From Thermalbibacter longus (lineage in GTDB: Bacteria; Chloroflexota; Chloroflexia; Thermomicrobiales; Thermomicrobiaceae): a stretch of 64,000 bases of DNA. The stretch is taken from assembly GCF_023806485.1 (NCBI RefSeq), contig NZ_JAMSLR010000009.1:62001-126000 (forward strand), given 5' to 3'. Positions 61,942-64,000 of the stretch are shown here, piece after piece. Positions within the stretch are counted from its first letter, which is position 1, and each line of letters starts with the position of its first letter. Both the position numbers and the translations under genes were made by a program. The notes under the pieces were generated by a model that was given only the letters and a program-made list of their open reading frames with translations, ran no database searches and was not told where the DNA came from.

Positions 61942-63150
61942 ATGCGCTACACGCTAGCCGGCGCGCTCGTCATCGATAACCGGCAGCGCCGGTCCGAGTG
62001 CCAGGTGGTGATAGAGGGCACGCGGATCGAGGCGATCGGCCACGAGGTCGCTCCCGCCGGCGCCGTTATCGACGCGCGCGACGCGCTGGTCGTGCCGGGC
62101 TTCATCGATGTGCACACGCACGGCGGTGGCGGGTTCGCCCTCCACACCGAGAGCCCAGGTGAGATCGAGGGTTATGCCCGCTGGGCGCCACGGAGCGGGA
62201 CGACCGCCTTCCTGGTTGCTGTGGTCGGCGTGCCGGGCGGCCTGCCGGAAGGCCAGCTCCGGGCCGCCGTCGAGGCGATCGACAGGCACCGCGGAGGAGC
62301 CCAGCCAGTCGGCATCCACCTCGAGGGGCCGTACATCAACCCGACGCGGCGCGGCGCGCACCATCTCTCCTGGTTGCGCCGGCCTGACGTGGCCGAGCTG
62401 GAGCGGATACTGGAAGTGGCCGGCGAGTGGCTCCGGCTGGTGACACTGGCGCCTGAGCTACCGGGTGCGGATCTCTTGATCCGGCGGCTTGCGGAGACCG
62501 GGGTCACCGTCAGCATCGGCCATACCGATGCCACCTACGAGCAAGCGCGGCAGGCGATCGAGGCCGGCATCAGGCACGCCACCCACTGCTTCAACGCAAT
62601 GCCGCCGCTCTTGCACCGCGCGCCCGGACCGCTCGGGGCCATCATCGAAGTGGAAGACGTGACCGGCGAGCTGGTCGGCGACTGCATCCACGTGCTGCCA
62701 CCGGCGATGCGCGCGCTGATCCGGGCGCTGGGCCCGGATCGCACGGTGGTCGTGACCGACTCGCAGCCGGCAGCGGGCCAGCCCGAGGGTGCGACGTTCT
62801 CCTTCGGTGGCCTCACCGCACAGGTGACCGGCGGCGTGGCGCGCCTGAGCGACGGGACGATTGCCGGCAGCGTCGTGACCATGGACCAGGCACTGCGCAA
62901 CCTGGTCGAGCAGGTCGGTATCGCGCTCGAAGACGCTGTGGCGATGCTGACCGCCAACCCGGCGCGCGTCGCCGGTGTGGCGTCCCGCAAGGGGCATCTG
63001 CGGCCTGGCTACGACGCCGATCTGGTGATCCTGGACCGGGAGCTCCGCGTGCATGCCACGATCTGCCGGGGCCGCGTCGCCTTCGCGACAGGGGAATGGC
63101 AGCGGCGGCTCGCGGGCCTCCTGCGCGACGACGCAGAGAGCGGAGCCTGA
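61942..63150 (+). CDS. nagA: N-acetylglucosamine-6-phosphate deacetylase
   Basis: This 402-residue amidohydrolase has the NagA layout: GFIDVHTHGGGGF (HxH), GIHLEGPYINPTRRGAHH (metal Glu), SIGHTDATYEQARQAIEAG (His), HCFNAMPPLLHRAPG (His and substrate loop) and VVVTDSQPAAGQPEG, where catalytic Asp lies in VTDS. It removes acetate from GlcNAc-6-P to give GlcN-6-P for the SIS-domain enzyme encoded just upstream. ATG 61942 has GAGGGGGGCAC ahead. Confidence 0.93.
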   Translation: MRYTLAGALVIDNRQRRSECQVVIEGTRIEAIGHEVAPAGAVIDARDALVVPGFIDVHTHGGGGFALHTESPGEIEGYARWAPRSGTTAFLVAVVGVPGGLPEGQLRAAVEAIDRHRGGAQPVGIHLEGPYINPTRRGAHHLSWLRRPDVAELERILEVAGEWLRLVTLAPELPGADLLIRRLAETGVTVSIGHTDATYEQARQAIEAGIRHATHCFNAMPPLLHRAPGPLGAIIEVEDVTGELVGDCIHVLPPAMRALIRALGPDRTVVVTDSQPAAGQPEGATFSFGGLTAQVTGGVARLSDGTIAGSVVTMDQALRNLVEQVGIALEDAVAMLTANPARVAGVASRKGHLRPGYDADLVILDRELRVHATICRGRVAFATGEWQRRLAGLLRDDAESGA

Positions 63151-63217
63151 CGCCGTCGCCGGGACGTGCGTGAGAAGCCTGTGCCTTCAACTCGCGCGGG
63201 ACGCTGGAGAGAGGAGC

Positions 63218-64000
63218 ATGCGCCGGCCCGACACAGACCACTTCGATGAAGCCCGCCTCGACGAGGCCTGGCAGGTTGTGCTTGAAGGCCTGCGCCAGGG
63301 CGCATTCGGCGGCGCGGTGGCGCTCGTCGCTCACCGGGGCACGGTCGTGCTGCATCGGGCGGCCGGCTGGGCCTGTCGCGAGCCGGAGGCGATCCCGATG
63401 ACGGTGGACACGATCTTCGACCTCGCCTCGCTGACGAAGGTGGTCGCGACCCTCCCCGCGATCCTCCGCCTCGTCGCGCGCGGCGATCTCGAGCTGGATC
63501 GGCCGGCCGGGCAGGTACTGCCGGAGTTCGGGCACGACGACTGGAAGACCGCGGTGACGGTCCGCCGGCTCTTGAGCCACACGACCGGCCTACCGGCCTG
63601 GCTCCCGCTCTACCTCGACGCGCGCGGCCCCGACGAGTACGTCGCCGCCATCGCCCGTCTCCAGCCGGTCGCTCCTCCTGGCGAGCAGGTCATCTACAGC
63701 GACCTCAACTTCATCCTGCTCGGCGAGGTAGTGCGACGGGTGAGCAGCCAGGACGTGGCGCGCTTCGCGGCGGCTGAGATCTTCGCCCCGCTCGGGATGC
63801 GAGACACGCTGTTCCAGCCGCCGGCCGCGCTGCGGTCGCGCATCGCGGCGACCGAGCACGGCAACGGCTACGAGATGGGGCAGGCCGGCGAGCGGGCCAC
63901 GAGCTTCCCCTGCTGGCGGCGCGAGCTGATCTGGGGCGAGGTCCACGACGGGAATGCGTGCTATGGCCTGGGCGGAGTCTCCGGCCACGCCGGACTGTTC
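63218..64000 (+). CDS. Beta-lactamase/esterase-family serine hydrolase (partial, runs off the right edge)
   Basis: The frame is open from ATG 63218 (GAGAGAGGAGC ahead) to the window end, 261 codons without a stop. It has the class C/esterase motifs S-LT-K in FDLASLTKVVAT and Y-S-N-like YSDLNFILLGEVV, then GNACYGLGGVSGHAGLF near the edge. No signal peptide is visible, so it appears cytoplasmic, unlike true beta-lactamases. Relatives of this type often lie in amino-sugar or peptidoglycan-recycling clusters. The KTG-like third motif, if any, is outside the window. Confidence 0.85.
   Translation, partial: MRRPDTDHFDEARLDEAWQVVLEGLRQGAFGGAVALVAHRGTVVLHRAAGWACREPEAIPMTVDTIFDLASLTKVVATLPAILRLVARGDLELDRPAGQVLPEFGHDDWKTAVTVRRLLSHTTGLPAWLPLYLDARGPDEYVAAIARLQPVAPPGEQVIYSDLNFILLGEVVRRVSSQDVARFAAAEIFAPLGMRDTLFQPPAALRSRIAATEHGNGYEMGQAGERATSFPCWRRELIWGEVHDGNACYGLGGVSGHAGLF

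Overview
The window is GC-rich, gene-dense bacterial chromosome with no rRNA genes, no CRISPR array and no intact insertion sequence. The gene content fits a thermophilic, aerobic, heterotrophic Chloroflexota of the Thermomicrobia type. It has a form I aerobic CO dehydrogenase, a Tat-exported selenocysteine formate dehydrogenase-like enzyme, HemQ, DUF92, many amidohydrolases and peptidases, and Dpp-type and sugar-type ABC importers. The lineage is an inference from gene content and composition, not from a marker gene.

Layout. 1-5.2 kb (minus): a respiratory formate dehydrogenase-like operon (Sec-containing catalytic subunit, 4x[4Fe-4S] subunit, NrfD-type membrane subunit, start of a lipoprotein). 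5.4-6.4 kb (plus): a small lipoprotein and a NUDIX hydrolase. 6.4-8.0 kb (minus): a ThDP-dependent enzyme. 8.06-18.5 kb (minus): a lower-GC catabolic operon headed by an FCD-type GntR regulator. Its other genes are a FAD oxidoreductase, two related amidohydrolases, a Dpp-type ABC importer without ATPases, an M20 dipeptidase and an Asp/Glu-racemase-like protein. A strong promoter overlapping a palindrome lies in front of the regulator. 18.7-23 kb: a 3-hydroxyisobutyrate dehydrogenase-like enzyme, an unknown protein, an atypical proline-racemase-family enzyme and an N-carbamoyl-amino-acid hydrolase, so 8-23 kb as a whole looks like an amino-acid, amide and peptide catabolic district.

23-33 kb: tRNA-Lys(TTT), two hairpin-rich gene-free stretches, a small unknown protein, DUF92, hemQ, a fused double-domain M16 peptidase and aconitase. 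32.4-37.4 kb (minus): coxM-coxS-coxL followed by an XdhC/CoxI-type maturation protein carrying a C-terminal YHS domain. 38.3-42.8 kb (minus): a GAF sensor kinase, a NarL-type regulator, a MocA-like cytidylyltransferase (plausibly serving the Mo-cofactor of CO dehydrogenase) and a frameshifted S9 peptidase. 43-51.6 kb: a glutamine-synthetase-family enzyme, a membrane protein, an MFS exporter, a multidomain diguanylate cyclase, an M24 peptidase and a FluG-type amidohydrolase.

51.9-56.2 kb: tRNA-Lys(CTT), gene-free debris, then a sugar ABC importer (two permeases and a binding protein, again without ATPase) closed by a strong hairpin. 56.3-59 kb: enoyl-CoA hydratase, type III CoA-transferase and gamma-carbonic anhydrase families. 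59.5-64 kb (plus): an amino-sugar operon with a GntR/UTRA regulator, a free-standing Gfo/Idh/MocA C-terminal domain, a SIS-domain aminosugar isomerase/deaminase, NagA and a serine hydrolase running off the right edge. Several promoters in the window share the pattern TTGACA or TTGCAG, 17 bases, TAnnnT.
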